A DNA stretch of 64,000 bases from assembly GCA_050949415.1 (NCBI GenBank), contig JBMNFR010000006.1:434001-498000 (forward strand), in the 5' to 3' direction. Origin of the DNA: JAAZKI01 sp012799905. Lineage in GTDB: Bacteria > Verrucomicrobiota > Lentisphaeria > Oligosphaerales > Oligosphaeraceae. A program made the position numbers and the translations under genes. This document shows, piece by piece, positions 41,528 through 50,938 of the stretch. Positions within the stretch are counted from its first letter, which is position 1. The number at the start of each line of letters is the position of its first letter. The notes below the pieces were generated by a model. It did not search any database, was not told where the DNA came from, and saw nothing but the letters and a program-made list of their open reading frames with translations.

Positions 41528-43333
41528 TTAGCGGAGGACGCCCCGGTAGAGGCGGAACAGTTTTGGGGTGTAGTCGGGCCAGCGCGGATAGGGCCGGCGT
41601 GAAATCACGACCAGGGCTTCGTCATTCCCGCCATCGCGTCGTCGTTCGAGGCGGTTGATGTCGATGTTGACTCGTCGTCGCAAGGTCATATCGACTTTTG
41701 GGCTGATTGCTTCCCAGGCTCGGCTGGGCACGGCCGGCTCCCGCGGCGCCAGCACGAAGACGGTTTTGGCGTCGGCCGGGAGTTCCTGGGCTGGGTTGTC
41801 AATCTGGATGATGCGTTTTCCCAGGTAGAATGTCTCGACCAGGAAAAGTTCTCTGGGGGTGGAATGGAGGTAGACCACGTCGACCTCGTCGTCCAGGCTG
41901 GCCAGGGTGACGGTGGGAGCTGGTTCTACTGGCTGGGGCGTGGCGTTGTCGTCCGGCCGGGATACATATTCTGCCGGCGCATGTCCAGCCAGGGCTTGTG
42001 CGGTCAGGCGGCGGTCTGAGTTAGCCCAGGTTAACAGTGTCAGCACCAGGCCGATGGACAGTATCCGGAAGCCGCAGATGCACCAGAGCAGGCTGCTGCG
42101 GAAGGTGCGTTTGGTTTTTGGGCGGATGATTTGTGCGTGCGTTACGGCGGCGTTGATGATGAGGAGTGCAGCGCAAGCGCCGGCCCGCATCGGTGAAAAG
42201 CCCTCAATGATGAACACGTCGTTGCTCACGCCGAGCCAGGCGATGGCGGCGAGCGCTGATATCACGATGACGATCCAGGCGGAGATTTTGATAACGCGGA
42301 TGAAGATGTGCTGATAGCGCCGGATGACGATTTCGAAATGGATTCCGATCAGGACGGCGAGAGCGCCGAAGACGGGAAGCAAGTCAAGCGGCGACGTGCG
42401 TGGAAGCAGCCAGAACAAGAGGGCGTGGCTGAAGATGATGGTGCGCAGATAGCGGCAGGCCGTGCTGCTTTGTTCAAATTGGTGGAGAGCCAAGCAGAAG
42501 GGCGCCCAGATGAAGATCGCCCACGGGCAAAGGTAAAGGAGGCATTTCCAGGGGAAATGGAACAGTCGGGAGAAGTAGCCTGCGGTCGGTCGAGTGGCGG
42601 CGGCGGCGGCGATAGTGGTGTTCCAGGTCAGGAAGGGTTGGTTAGGAGTGATGAAGAGCCAGGCAGTGACTGCTATGGCAAAGAGGGTCACCATGCAGAT
42701 ATGGGCGGGAGACTGCAAGTGATGTGGGAGGTTGAGGGAACGCCGCATGAACAGCATGGGAAAATAGAAGAAGAAGATGGCCTTGGCGCCGACGGCGAGG
42801 ACGGCGAGGAACAGACAGGCCATTGCTATCCCCCAGGCGCGATACCACTGCTTCCGCTCTTGTCCCCAGTAGTACCAGGAAAACCAAGCGGCGCTCAGCA
42901 GCAGCGTGTGGAGAATTTCGCTTTGGGCGCGGGAACCGACGCGAAAACTGACGACGCAGGTGAGAACCATGGCCGCAGCCACGGTGCCGGCAAAGGGCCC
43001 TTGCAGACGTTTGGCGAAAAGACCGCTGATGACCGCTAAGGCCCAGAGCGCCAGCACGGCTGGCAGGCGAAGGGTGAACGTCGACGGCGATTGGAAGCCG
43101 GAGCAGATGACCGTCAGCCAGGTGTATAGCGGGAAGGCGTTAATGGGCCGGCCGTACAAGTGCGTTTTAAGAAAATTGCCGGTTGCGACCATGTCTTTGG
43201 CCATGGCCGCGTAGACAGCTTCGTCGCCGGAGCGCACTTCCAGCATGGTCAGGCTGAACAGGTAAAGAACCGGCGCCAAGACGATGAGGAAGATAATGCT
43301 GCGGGAGGATGGCTGCCTTTCAATATATAGCAT
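41528..43333 (-). CDS. ArnT/PMT-family membrane glycosyltransferase
   Basis: 601 residues, with about ten to eleven hydrophobic helices in the first ~430 residues and a soluble C-terminal part. The first periplasmic loop has the family motif RSGDEAVYAAMAKDMVATG with the Asp-Glu pair, followed by LYGRPINAFPLYTWL. Family members move a sugar from a polyprenyl-phosphate donor to a lipid or protein in the periplasm. The acceptor is unknown. It ends 38 bases before the rlmN start and could be transcribed with it. Confidence 0.85.
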   Translation of the reverse strand: MLYIERQPSSRSIIFLIVLAPVLYLFSLTMLEVRSGDEAVYAAMAKDMVATGNFLKTHLYGRPINAFPLYTWLTVICSGFQSPSTFTLRLPAVLALWALAVISGLFAKRLQGPFAGTVAAAMVLTCVVSFRVGSRAQSEILHTLLLSAAWFSWYYWGQERKQWYRAWGIAMACLFLAVLAVGAKAIFFFYFPMLFMRRSLNLPHHLQSPAHICMVTLFAIAVTAWLFITPNQPFLTWNTTIAAAAATRPTAGYFSRLFHFPWKCLLYLCPWAIFIWAPFCLALHQFEQSSTACRYLRTIIFSHALLFWLLPRTSPLDLLPVFGALAVLIGIHFEIVIRRYQHIFIRVIKISAWIVIVISALAAIAWLGVSNDVFIIEGFSPMRAGACAALLIINAAVTHAQIIRPKTKRTFRSSLLWCICGFRILSIGLVLTLLTWANSDRRLTAQALAGHAPAEYVSRPDDNATPQPVEPAPTVTLASLDDEVDVVYLHSTPRELFLVETFYLGKRIIQIDNPAQELPADAKTVFVLAPREPAVPSRAWEAISPKVDMTLRRRVNIDINRLERRRDGGNDEALVVISRRPYPRWPDYTPKLFRLYRGVLR

Positions 43334-43837
43334 GGGCGTGGTGACAAGGTAAGTGGGCGTGGCTTATGGCAGGCATCGGACTTCCAGGGGGCTGCTGCTA
43401 CACCGGTCGCTTCGGGAGATTTTCGGTTGAGCTGCGGGCGGCGGCGCAAGCATGGCCGACCCGGCGGAAGGGAAGATGCCGGAGCGGTTGTTCGTCTGAA
43501 GACGGACGGACGGGGTCGGCAAGCGAAGTGCTGAACCCGTCCGCGTCGGGCGGACAAGGTTAATTTAGCACGGCATTTGGATCGCGATGGCGATTGCCGG
43601 GCAAAAAAGCCGTAATGTGCGAAATCCTGTGATAGAAAGAGAGATTTGGCACAGTGGTTGTACTGGCAGACGTCCGGTAGTGCCCCTACTGGGCACCACT
43701 TTATGAGGTTTGCCTATCCCCAGGCTAAAGCCTGGGGTTAAGCATGGTTAAGCGCCTACGGCGCAAGGGGACATGACTGTAAGTGCAGTGCGTCTATGCT
43801 GGCGGAAAGCCTGCGGAAGATACGTGTCTTCGCTCCA
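43334..43837. other. Gene-free stretch with small hairpins
   Basis: No convincing gene in this 500-base interval upstream of the glycosyltransferase. Hairpins include GTCCGCGTCGGGCGGAC (about 43539-43556), GTGCCC/GGGCAC around 43681-43703, CCCAGGCTAAAGCCTGGG (about 43721-43738) and GCGCCTACGGCGC (about 43755). The last two belong to the wider repeat vocabulary of the window. Confidence 0.6.
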
Positions 43838-44135
43838 CTGTCTAACATCCACTTCCGTTTTCTGTCCACTAAAGTCCACTTGTGTCCACGTCCACTCTCC
43901 ACTAATGTCCACTGACGTCCACAGTCCATCGTCTACTAACGTCCATTAAACTCCACTAATGTCCATTGTCCACTGTCCACTAAAGTGCCTTATCCGGGGT
44001 GCCTAGCTCCGTAGCTTACCGGAACTCCGAGTATCAATGAGTGACTGATTGCCAAAACAAAAATTTCGTGTCCTTTCGTGTTTTTCGTGGCTAAAAAAAC
44101 AGGTTGTGGACGGAGAGTCCACCCTAAGTTCATCT
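43838..44135 (+). repeat. GTCCAC tract, GGAACTCCGAG module, CGTGGCTAA module and TGGAC hairpin
   Basis: A 150-base tract of GTCCAC/GTCCACT words at irregular 6-14 base spacing (43838-43985) leads into CACTAAAGTGCCTTATCCGG, then GGAACTCCGAGTATCAATGA (44021-44040), then TTTCGTGTTTTTCGTGGCTA (44073), then TTGTGGACGGAGAGTCCACC (44103). This is the same module order as at 29000-29256. A further hairpin (ACCGTTTCGG ... CCGAAACGGT, 44149-44180) lies just downstream of the DUF6807 gene. Confidence 0.88.
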
Positions 44136-44148
44136 GTGGTTAAGAAAA

Positions 44149-44180
44149 ATACCGTTTCGGGGTTTGGGCCGAAACGGTAT
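44149..44180 (-). terminator. Hairpin after the DUF6807 gene
   Basis: ACCGTTTCGG and CCGAAACGGT pair around a GGTTTGGG loop region, about 30 bases beyond the stop on the minus strand. The transcript then enters a short T-rich stretch (ATTTTTCTTAACC), consistent with a rho-independent terminator. Confidence 0.65.
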
Positions 44181-44211
44181 TTTGGGCTTATAGGCAATCG
44201 TGAACGATGGC

Positions 44212-45366
44212 TCAGGCTTCGGCCGCGATTGCTGCTTTGGGCGGATTGATGTAGTCGTGATAGCGTTCGGCGACAGCGGCTTGCTTGGTGTCGCCGGCGT
44301 GGAAGAACACGCGGTACTGGAAGGTCAGAGTTTCGCCGTTCTTGAGGACGAGGCTGCCGTCTCTGGCCGGGTTGTCATGGAAGTAGGACAGTCCGAACGG
44401 GTTGGCCGTCATCAGGCCATAGTTGCGGACGTGCCAGTAGGTCGGGTAGCAGTAGTTGTCAGGGTGGTCCATGATGCAGATGCCAGCCACGCCCCCGGGA
44501 ACCGGGCCATAGTAGTCGCACCAGGCGGCGCGCTTGCCCCAGGTTTCGTCTTCGCCAATGGCGCCGTAGGCATTGACGATCGTGCCGTTGAGTTTGGCGT
44601 CCATAGAGGAAGCGACGCGGATTGAGCAGATGCCGCCTTCTTTGGTGTCGCCGAATTTGATATCGCCATTGGTGGCCGTGAACACGACTTTCAGGTCAAC
44701 AATGCTGTCGCCGCCAGGGAGTTGATAGTAGGTCAATTCGCGGTTTTCGACCATCTGCTTTTCGCCTTTTTCCGAGAGCCAGTCAAGGGCGAGGGCGACT
44801 TTGCCGCGAACCGGGCCATTTTCCAGGATAGTCACGTTGGTGGTCTTGATGGTGCCATGGCCGCGTTCCAGTTCGCTCCAGTTGTCGGTTCCGTTGATAT
44901 CGCCCCACGCGGTCCAGAAGCTTTTCTGGTGGGGGTGGTCTTTCGGTTCGCCGGGCACATCTTCGACCATCGGGTAGCTGCGGGTGAGGTTGCTGCCGTA
45001 GGGGCCGATAACCGGGTGCATGAAAGGCCGTACCCAGTTGCCGCCGTAATGGAGGGTAGTGAAGAGCTTGCCGTTGGCTTTGACGTTGATGGTGTCGTCG
45101 GCTTGCTCCAGTTTCAGGGTATTGAGCGGCAGAGGCGCTTCGACGACCGTGAGCGTCAAGTCCTGCTTAGCGGCCAGTTCAGGCAGGATGAAGAACAGCT
45201 GCTGGGCGCCGTCTGCGGCTTTGACAATCTGAGCCGGAACAGTCTTGCCTTCGGCGCAGCGGACAGCGTAGGTCTTGCTGGCGTCCAGGGGGGAGGCGAG
45301 GGCGACGGTGACAGGGCAGTTGATCCTGGAATGCGGACCTGCTTTGACAGTGATTGTGGTGGCCAT
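44212..45366 (-). CDS. DUF6807 (PmoA-like) family protein
   Basis: 384 residues from ATG 45366, where the conserved part begins (ITVKAGPHSRINCPVTVALA); AAGGAAA lies upstream. Family features include GNWVRPFMHPVIGPYGSNLT, then VEDVPGEPKDHPHQKSFWTAWGDING (part), and WCDYYGPVPGG. No signal peptide, so cytoplasmic. DUF6807 proteins are abundant in PVC bacteria and usually linked to sugar metabolism; the biochemical role is not established. It is a single-gene unit ending in a good terminator hairpin. Confidence 0.8.
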   Translation of the reverse strand: MATTITVKAGPHSRINCPVTVALASPLDASKTYAVRCAEGKTVPAQIVKAADGAQQLFFILPELAAKQDLTLTVVEAPLPLNTLKLEQADDTINVKANGKLFTTLHYGGNWVRPFMHPVIGPYGSNLTRSYPMVEDVPGEPKDHPHQKSFWTAWGDINGTDNWSELERGHGTIKTTNVTILENGPVRGKVALALDWLSEKGEKQMVENRELTYYQLPGGDSIVDLKVVFTATNGDIKFGDTKEGGICSIRVASSMDAKLNGTIVNAYGAIGEDETWGKRAAWCDYYGPVPGGVAGICIMDHPDNYCYPTYWHVRNYGLMTANPFGLSYFHDNPARDGSLVLKNGETLTFQYRVFFHAGDTKQAAVAERYHDYINPPKAAIAAEA

Positions 45367-45602
45367 GTGGTGAGGTTTCCTTTGTTGCTTGCGGATGATA
45401 AGATGACCGGTTTGGTTCCCGGCATCGGTTAAGATATTGAGCGTACCGCAGGCAGCGCAACTAAGGCAGCGCTCAAGAAGGAATCTCAAGCAACAGGCAA
45501 GAAACGCTGGCTTGCGGCTGGGTGGCCGCCTGGTTTATATCGGCGAGCCTTTTGAGACCCTGGCAGTGTCTTTGAGCAGACACGTTGTTGCCGAGGCCTG
45601 GA

Positions 45603-47120
45603 TTAATGGCGGAAGTCCGGGAGACCGCGCAGGTCGTTGATGCGGATGGGGATGCCGGCCGGGTTGACCAGGCGGGCATTGACAAAGATCAACAAGTTGA
45701 CCTTGGTGCTCTTTTCGCCCTTGTTAGTGAACAACCGCCCCAGGAACGGAATATCGCCGAGCAACGGGATGCGGTCTTCATATTTTTCCAGGCGCTCCTG
45801 GATCAGTCCGCCGAGGACAACGGTTTCGCCGTCCCAGATGACGACTTTCGTCTTGATTGAGCGTTCGGAGAGGATAGGCATCATGCCGGCCTTGGACTCT
45901 ACTTCCTGGCCTTCGATGATCATGTTGGTGTTGAAGGAGGTGTCGTAGCCGAGGAAGTCAATCACCTGTGGTTCCAGGTCCAGGGAGATGGAATAGTTGT
46001 CCGAAGACACTTCCGGGGTAACGTCAAGGATGACGCCGATATCCTGGTCATCATCGAATTCAGGGATAGAGGGGGTGAAGCTCATCGCGGAGTTGTCACC
46101 CGAGCCGGTGGTGATTTCCGGTTCGGACCAGCTGCTGGGGAAGGAGCGTTTGGTGACGATCTTCACCTGGGCCGTGTTGCCGCTGATGGTCGTCACTTTC
46201 GGTGCTGACATAATGTCAGCGTGTGTTTCCTGCTCAACGGCGTGGATGACGGTTTCGAAGGCATAGTTGCCTAAAATAGTGTAGACATTGAACAGCGAGT
46301 CGTTGATGATGTCACCGAACGCCGCGTCAGCCAGGCGAAGGCCGCTCGTTAACTTCGATTCCTTGCCGATGCCCATTTGGAAATTGTCATTTTTACGGCC
46401 GATGCCGGTATTGCCGCCAAGCTCGCTCCCCAGATAGTGGCCCCTATCGCCGTCGCCAGTGCGGTAGGTTACGCCGCCCGCCAGCAACGACCACTCGAAT
46501 CCGAGGGTGTTCAGGTTGGTCTGGTCGATTTCCACCACTTTTGCTTCGATGGTCACCAGCGGCGGGGTGATGTTGAGTTCTTGCAGGACTTTTTCCACCT
46601 TGAGGTGGTTTTCCGGGGTGTTGTGGACGATCAGCTTGCCTTGGCGTGGGTAGTGGGTGATGCGGGCGCCGAGCGGGAAGGTCACGCCGGTATTACGGAA
46701 GAACGTCTCGACATCGACAAAGTATTTGTCGCCAGCGCCTTGGTCATCGTCGTCGTCATCATCATCATCGTCATCATCGTCGTCGTCATCGTCATCGCTG
46801 ATGGTCAGTCTGCTCATTCTCCGGCGCGTTCTCTTGGTGTCAAGGACACCTGCTTCGACGTTGTAGAACCGTGTTTCCAGTTCATCCATCGGGTTGGCCG
46901 GGTGATTGATGATGACTGCATTGCGGTCGATTTTCATTTTAGCGCCAGTGATCAGGCAGATGTAGTTAAGGACTTCATCCAGCTTGGCGCTATTCATTTC
47001 CATGGTGATGGTTCTGTCTGCCAGGCTTTCGGTGGTGACTGGGGCTGCTGGGGCTGGCGCCATGCCAAAGTCGCCGAATCCTCCTCCGAGGTCGCCTCCT
47101 CCGAATCCTCCGCCCAGTCC
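45603..47120 (-). CDS. Secretin, C-terminal part (Amuc_1098-like), frame-shifted from its N-terminal part
   Basis: About 505 residues from the frame change to the stop. It begins in a Gly-rich segment (GGGDLGGGFGDFG), then a secretin N-domain strand (ITMEMNSAKLDEVLNYICLI), 18 consecutive Asp residues, N1-type domains, and the secretin barrel (VTPEVSSDNYSISLDLEPQV to VVIWDGETVVLGGLIQERL, IPLLGDIPFLGRLF). Open reading extends to 47201 but those residues are a wrong-frame translation of the Gly-rich DNA. With the upstream fragment it would form one ~900-residue outer-membrane channel protein of the pilus-like complex. Confidence 0.85.
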   Translation of the reverse strand, partial: GLGGGFGGGDLGGGFGDFGMAPAPAAPVTTESLADRTITMEMNSAKLDEVLNYICLITGAKMKIDRNAVIINHPANPMDELETRFYNVEAGVLDTKRTRRRMSRLTISDDDDDDDDDDDDDDDDDDQGAGDKYFVDVETFFRNTGVTFPLGARITHYPRQGKLIVHNTPENHLKVEKVLQELNITPPLVTIEAKVVEIDQTNLNTLGFEWSLLAGGVTYRTGDGDRGHYLGSELGGNTGIGRKNDNFQMGIGKESKLTSGLRLADAAFGDIINDSLFNVYTILGNYAFETVIHAVEQETHADIMSAPKVTTISGNTAQVKIVTKRSFPSSWSEPEITTGSGDNSAMSFTPSIPEFDDDQDIGVILDVTPEVSSDNYSISLDLEPQVIDFLGYDTSFNTNMIIEGQEVESKAGMMPILSERSIKTKVVIWDGETVVLGGLIQERLEKYEDRIPLLGDIPFLGRLFTNKGEKSTKVNLLIFVNARLVNPAGIPIRINDLRGLPDFRH

Positions 47121-48366
47121 CTCCTCCTCCGAATCCTCCGCCCATGTCTCCTCCTCCTCCGAATCCTCCGCCCATGTCGCCGCCGCCGAATCCCATGTCA
47201 CCTCCGCCGAATCCCATGTCTCCGCCAGCGGGTTGCTCTTGGGCGGGCGGGGCTGCGGCGCCCTGGTTGATCGGCTCCAGCTGCAAGACGAAGTTGACGC
47301 CTTCGCCCTCTGGGTCGAGCTCCAGGCTCAGGCGCCGCAGTTTGGTAAACGCATCAACCAGGCTGGTATCCTGGAACTTGATGTCGGGAATGATGATGTT
47401 TTCGAGTTTCTTACGCAGCCCCAGGCTCATTTCCGTTTTCTTGAGGGCTTTGGCGCCGAGTTCGGCGCCAGGTCCGGCCAGCAACGGTGTGACAGGCTCA
47501 GCCCACTTCCACCTGATTTCGGCCAGGCGTTCCTTCAGGACAGCGTCCAGGCGCTCGTCGCCAATTTTTTTCAGATTTTCCGAAATCCGAGCCAGGTTGC
47601 GGATAGCGGTGAGGTTGTAGGGGTCGTCAAGCAGGACGGATTCAAAGGCGTCACGGGCATCGGCATAGCGTTGGTTTTCCAGGAAGACGCGTCCTTTTTC
47701 CAGCTTGACTTTGATGGCGTAGTCTGCTTCTGCGCCGCCATGGATGACCGAGTCGACCTTAGTCTCCTGACGGAATTCGATATCAGCCCTGTCCTTGGTG
47801 AGTTCCCGGATCAGCTTGTCGATGGAGTCTTTCTTTTCGGGAGAGTATTTCGCGGCTTCGCGGAGTTTGTTGATGGCCACGTCGATCTGTTCTGGATCAA
47901 CTGAGGTTTTGGCTTCTTTGACGATTTGGTCTGACCATTCGCTGTAGACCTGGTACTGCATCTGCTTGATGGCTTCCATGCGCCGTTTCACCTCGGCGCT
48001 ATGGGGGCCTGCTTCGGCGCAGCGTTTCAGGGCTTCTTCGAGTTTTTGAGTGGCGAGGTCATATTTGTCTGCCGCGTCCGGGTACTTGCCTTTGACGAAG
48101 GCATCTCTGGCCTGGACATAGAGTTCGTCTGCGGCCATGACGAATTCCTGGCGTTTGATGTCTTCTTTTTCGCTTAGTTCGATGGCGTCGAATTTCGGGT
48201 CACTCACCGGTTTGGCGGCGGTTGGCTTGGCAGTTCCGTCACCGGCTGGCGCTGCATTCGCATCTTGTGCATGCAGCTTGGCGGTTGTCATGCCGAGGAT
48301 TCCTGCCAGTAGCAGGACGCGCATCGTTACCGACAAAGTCTTGCCTTTTTGAATCATGTTAGTCAT
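47115..48366 (-). CDS. Secretin, N-terminal part (Amuc_1098-like), frame-shifted
   Basis: About 417 residues up to the frame change. A signal peptide (VLLLAGILGMTTAKLHAQ) is followed by TPR-like helices (ADELYVQARDAFVKGKYPDA, VFLENQRYADARDAFESVLL) and a secretin N0-like strand pair (IIPDIKFQDTSLVDAFTKLR). Then comes the Gly-rich repeat GGGDMGFGGGDMGGGFGGGG. Compared with the preceding unit, the third GGFGGGGDMGG unit lacks two bases near 47114-47122, shifting the frame. Sequencing or assembly error, a true mutation, or slippage are all possible; both halves look well conserved, favouring an intact product. Confidence 0.82.
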
Positions 48367-48548
48367 ACGTTTTCTCCAGCCTTGCGAACAGGCATTGCGG
48401 CGGTTGTTAGGCCGTTTTGCCTGGCGCCGTGCGCAAGCGCACTTCTTTTATTGGGATTATGTGATGGTTGTTGGTGTACTTGGGGCAGGTTGTCGTCAGC
48501 CGATGTCGGCAAATGTTTTTGGTTGTGTGGTTGCGATTATGGTTTGGG

Positions 48549-49763
48549 TTAGGGCATAAAGCCTTCTCCGGGGCCTTCCATCATGGGGTCGCCGCCGCCC
48601 ATGATATTGCCGGCGGCGCCAGCGCTGATAAAGTCAGTCGCTGGGGTGAGGGGCGACAGGGTGATTTCCGCCACGGGGTTTCCTTTGGCCTGGTCAAGTT
48701 GCTCGATGACGACTGTTTTAGCGGCTTCGTCAGCTGCTTTCAGGCGGTAGTATTCCACGAGCGGGCCGGTGGATTTGCGCTTGGCGAGGGGGAATTCGTC
48801 TCCAACGTTGCGGAACATACTGAAGCGTTGGAGGATTGTGCGGGCATGTTCGCGTTGGCGCGAGGCCAGGTAGACCATTTGGACGGTGGTTGCCTTGTTT
48901 AATTCGGTTTTGCCTTGACTTAGGCGATAGACGTCATCTTTTTGGTCGGCCGGACAGACATCAACTTGGTATACGGCTGCTGCGCCGGTTCCTTCCCGGA
49001 AGATGTCCAGGAGTTCGAAGTCGTTGGCTTTGTCGCCGATGCGGATGGTTCTGGTCACGTTTCGACGGCGTGTATTGTCCCAGACGCTGACGCTGACGTC
49101 CCACTTGGTTTTGTCATCGGAGCGTCCTTCGTCAACCGAGCGTAGTGTGATCGGCAGCGGTCGGCGGAAGATTCTGACGAATCGGAGCAGGTTGCCGAGT
49201 GGCGGGAACGAGTCTGGGTCATCAAGCGCGGTTCCGGCCCTGTATTCCTCTATGTTGAGGAATCCGTCATTGTCATAGTCCTGGGTGGCGTCAGCCGGGT
49301 TATAGGGATTAAGGAAGGCGTACCTTTGTTCGAACAGGTCTGGCATTCCGTCATTGTCGGAATCATCGCCTTCGCCGGCGTCTTTGCCTAGTTCCGGCTG
49401 GGTTGTAGCACAGAACGGGCAGACATCGCTGGACAGGGGGATCAGGTACATGCAGTCTGGCTTGCTGCATTTGATGTAGCGGTTTGGCTCAAGCAGGGAG
49501 CCTTTTCGGTCTTCTCGGCTTTGGGCGTTGATGGCCAGAATCTTACGTGAGTCGGTCAAGTTGGCTTCGGCAGTGAACTTAGATGGGTCGAGCAGTTCGA
49601 CGAGTCCTCCGCCGCTGGCTTGGTTTTGAGCCAGTCGCCATTCCTCGGCCAGCTTATCCCTGGTTTCCCCGAACATGACCATGACCAGAAAGATGCCCCC
49701 CAGCAAGAGGAGCAGGGTCAGGCTTAGGATTATTTTTTCATAATGGCGCAGCAGGAATTCCAA
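48549..49763 (-). CDS. Amuc_1099-like pilus-system protein
   Basis: 404 residues from a TTG at 49763. GGAGGA lies seven bases upstream and the first Met is beyond the membrane segment, so the TTG start is well supported. One N-terminal helix anchors the protein (IILSLTLLLLLGGIFLVMVM). Next is a four-Cys zinc-ribbon-like patch (CSKPDC ... CPFC), then calcium-loop-like repeats DSDNDGMPDLFE and DYDNDGFLNIEEY. A conserved beta-rich part follows and the C-terminus is GNIMGGGDPMMEGPGEGF. It lies three bases after the Amuc_1100-like gene. Its function in the complex is unknown. Confidence 0.85.
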   Translation of the reverse strand: MEFLLRHYEKIILSLTLLLLLGGIFLVMVMFGETRDKLAEEWRLAQNQASGGGLVELLDPSKFTAEANLTDSRKILAINAQSREDRKGSLLEPNRYIKCSKPDCMYLIPLSSDVCPFCATTQPELGKDAGEGDDSDNDGMPDLFEQRYAFLNPYNPADATQDYDNDGFLNIEEYRAGTALDDPDSFPPLGNLLRFVRIFRRPLPITLRSVDEGRSDDKTKWDVSVSVWDNTRRRNVTRTIRIGDKANDFELLDIFREGTGAAAVYQVDVCPADQKDDVYRLSQGKTELNKATTVQMVYLASRQREHARTILQRFSMFRNVGDEFPLAKRKSTGPLVEYYRLKAADEAAKTVVIEQLDQAKGNPVAEITLSPLTPATDFISAGAAGNIMGGGDPMMEGPGEGFMP

Positions 49764-49766
49764 AGT

Positions 49767-50810
49767 CTATTCCTCCGTTTCCAGGTTGAAGTCAACCATG
49801 TCAAATCGAATGCGCCAGGAAACCAGCTTAGGCTTAAAGACCAGGAGGTCCTGGCGTTTCGGCGGCGGGCCGACCATGGTGGTTCCGGCAGCGGTTCTGT
49901 TATCTAGCTGGCCTATTTCTCCGGCCATCATGTCTGGGGCTCGTTGGAATTGGCGTCCGCCTGGGCGTTGTGGACCCGGCCTCATGCCCATGGCTTCAAA
50001 GTCCTCTCCCCCTCCGCCCATGCCCAGCCTCCGCCCTGCCCGCCCCGCCATGCCCATGGTCGAGCTGGAGAGGGAGATGGAGTCTTTCAGGGGTGCGCCC
50101 ACATCGGTCAACTCGTCCGGCGCTACGATTTCCAACTCGCGCAGGAAGAACAGGCAGTTTTTGTTCGAGTTCATCAGGTTGATGAATTTCTGGGTATTGT
50201 TCACGGTTCCGGTGACATTGATTTCAATCGGGGTGTAGGTATAGAGGTCTTCCTGCATGACTTGCATATTGAGCGGCCGGGTGATAGCGTCAATCGACAG
50301 CAGTTCTGCTTCCATGACGGTCTCGATGACGACTTTGATCAACTTTAAATGTCGGAAAATTTTCGGCAGGTCACTGACTGGGGGGAGGGTGTCGAGTTTG
50401 GCATAGTAGTCAAAGGTGAAATAGGCGGCTGATTGGTTATAGGCGATGCCTTTTTCGTCCAGCTTTCTCCGGATTGCAGCGATTTCATCACGCAGAGTGC
50501 GTACTGCTTCAATCGGGTCGCGAGGGAGGGTGACTTGCAGGTGATATTGCTTTTTCAGTCGTTCCACGAAGGCCTGGAATTGCTCTTCTGCGAGTTTCTT
50601 GTTTTGCTCCGCAAGGTTGATATTTTCCGGCGACAGCTTCAGGTTGGCTTTCTTGACGCCGTCGAAGAAATCCATTTCCTGCTGGTGCTGGCTCTTGGCT
50701 TCCTTGAGCGTCTTGCCAGCGCGAACGCATTGCGCAATCAGCACGATGCCTACGGCCAGGCAGATGACCGCATAAGCGAGGAATCCCCAGTTTTTTTTGA
50801 TTAAATCCAT
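49767..50810 (-). CDS. Amuc_1100-like pilus protein (PilO-like fold)
   Basis: 347 residues. One N-terminal membrane helix (FLAYAVICLAVGIVLIAQCV) is followed by a coiled-coil (LKLSPENINLAEQNKKLAEE) and a PilO/GspM-like ferredoxin-type domain (LLSIDAITRPLNMQVMQEDL, YTPIEINVTGTVNNTQKFIN). It matches Amuc_1100, the Akkermansia outer-membrane/pilus-associated protein studied as a TLR2 agonist, but carries an extra Gly/Met/Arg-rich insert (RRLGMGGGGEDFEAMGMRPG) before the last strands. It should work with PilM and the secretin in a periplasm-spanning assembly. Confidence 0.85.
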   Translation of the reverse strand: MDLIKKNWGFLAYAVICLAVGIVLIAQCVRAGKTLKEAKSQHQQEMDFFDGVKKANLKLSPENINLAEQNKKLAEEQFQAFVERLKKQYHLQVTLPRDPIEAVRTLRDEIAAIRRKLDEKGIAYNQSAAYFTFDYYAKLDTLPPVSDLPKIFRHLKLIKVVIETVMEAELLSIDAITRPLNMQVMQEDLYTYTPIEINVTGTVNNTQKFINLMNSNKNCLFFLRELEIVAPDELTDVGAPLKDSISLSSSTMGMAGRAGRRLGMGGGGEDFEAMGMRPGPQRPGGRQFQRAPDMMAGEIGQLDNRTAAGTTMVGPPPKRQDLLVFKPKLVSWRIRFDMVDFNLETEE

Positions 50811-50938
50811 ATCCTGTCCTTGTCAGGCTGTTTTACGGCTTACCGCCGTTGGCAGCGCCTTGTGCTGGGAAGGAACGTTTTCCATTGGTTTTAGGGCCGG
50901 CTGGCGTTGGCCGTCAATTCGGGTATAGTCAGGGACGG

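Noticed and set aside
43249..43563. Small open frames on both strands upstream of the glycosyltransferase
   Set aside because: No ribosome site, skewed composition, overlapping frames on both strands, no recognisable motif.
47121..47201. Start of the secretin C-terminal frame at 47201
   Set aside because: Those residues (TWAEDSEEE type) are the wrong-frame reading of the Gly-rich repeat.
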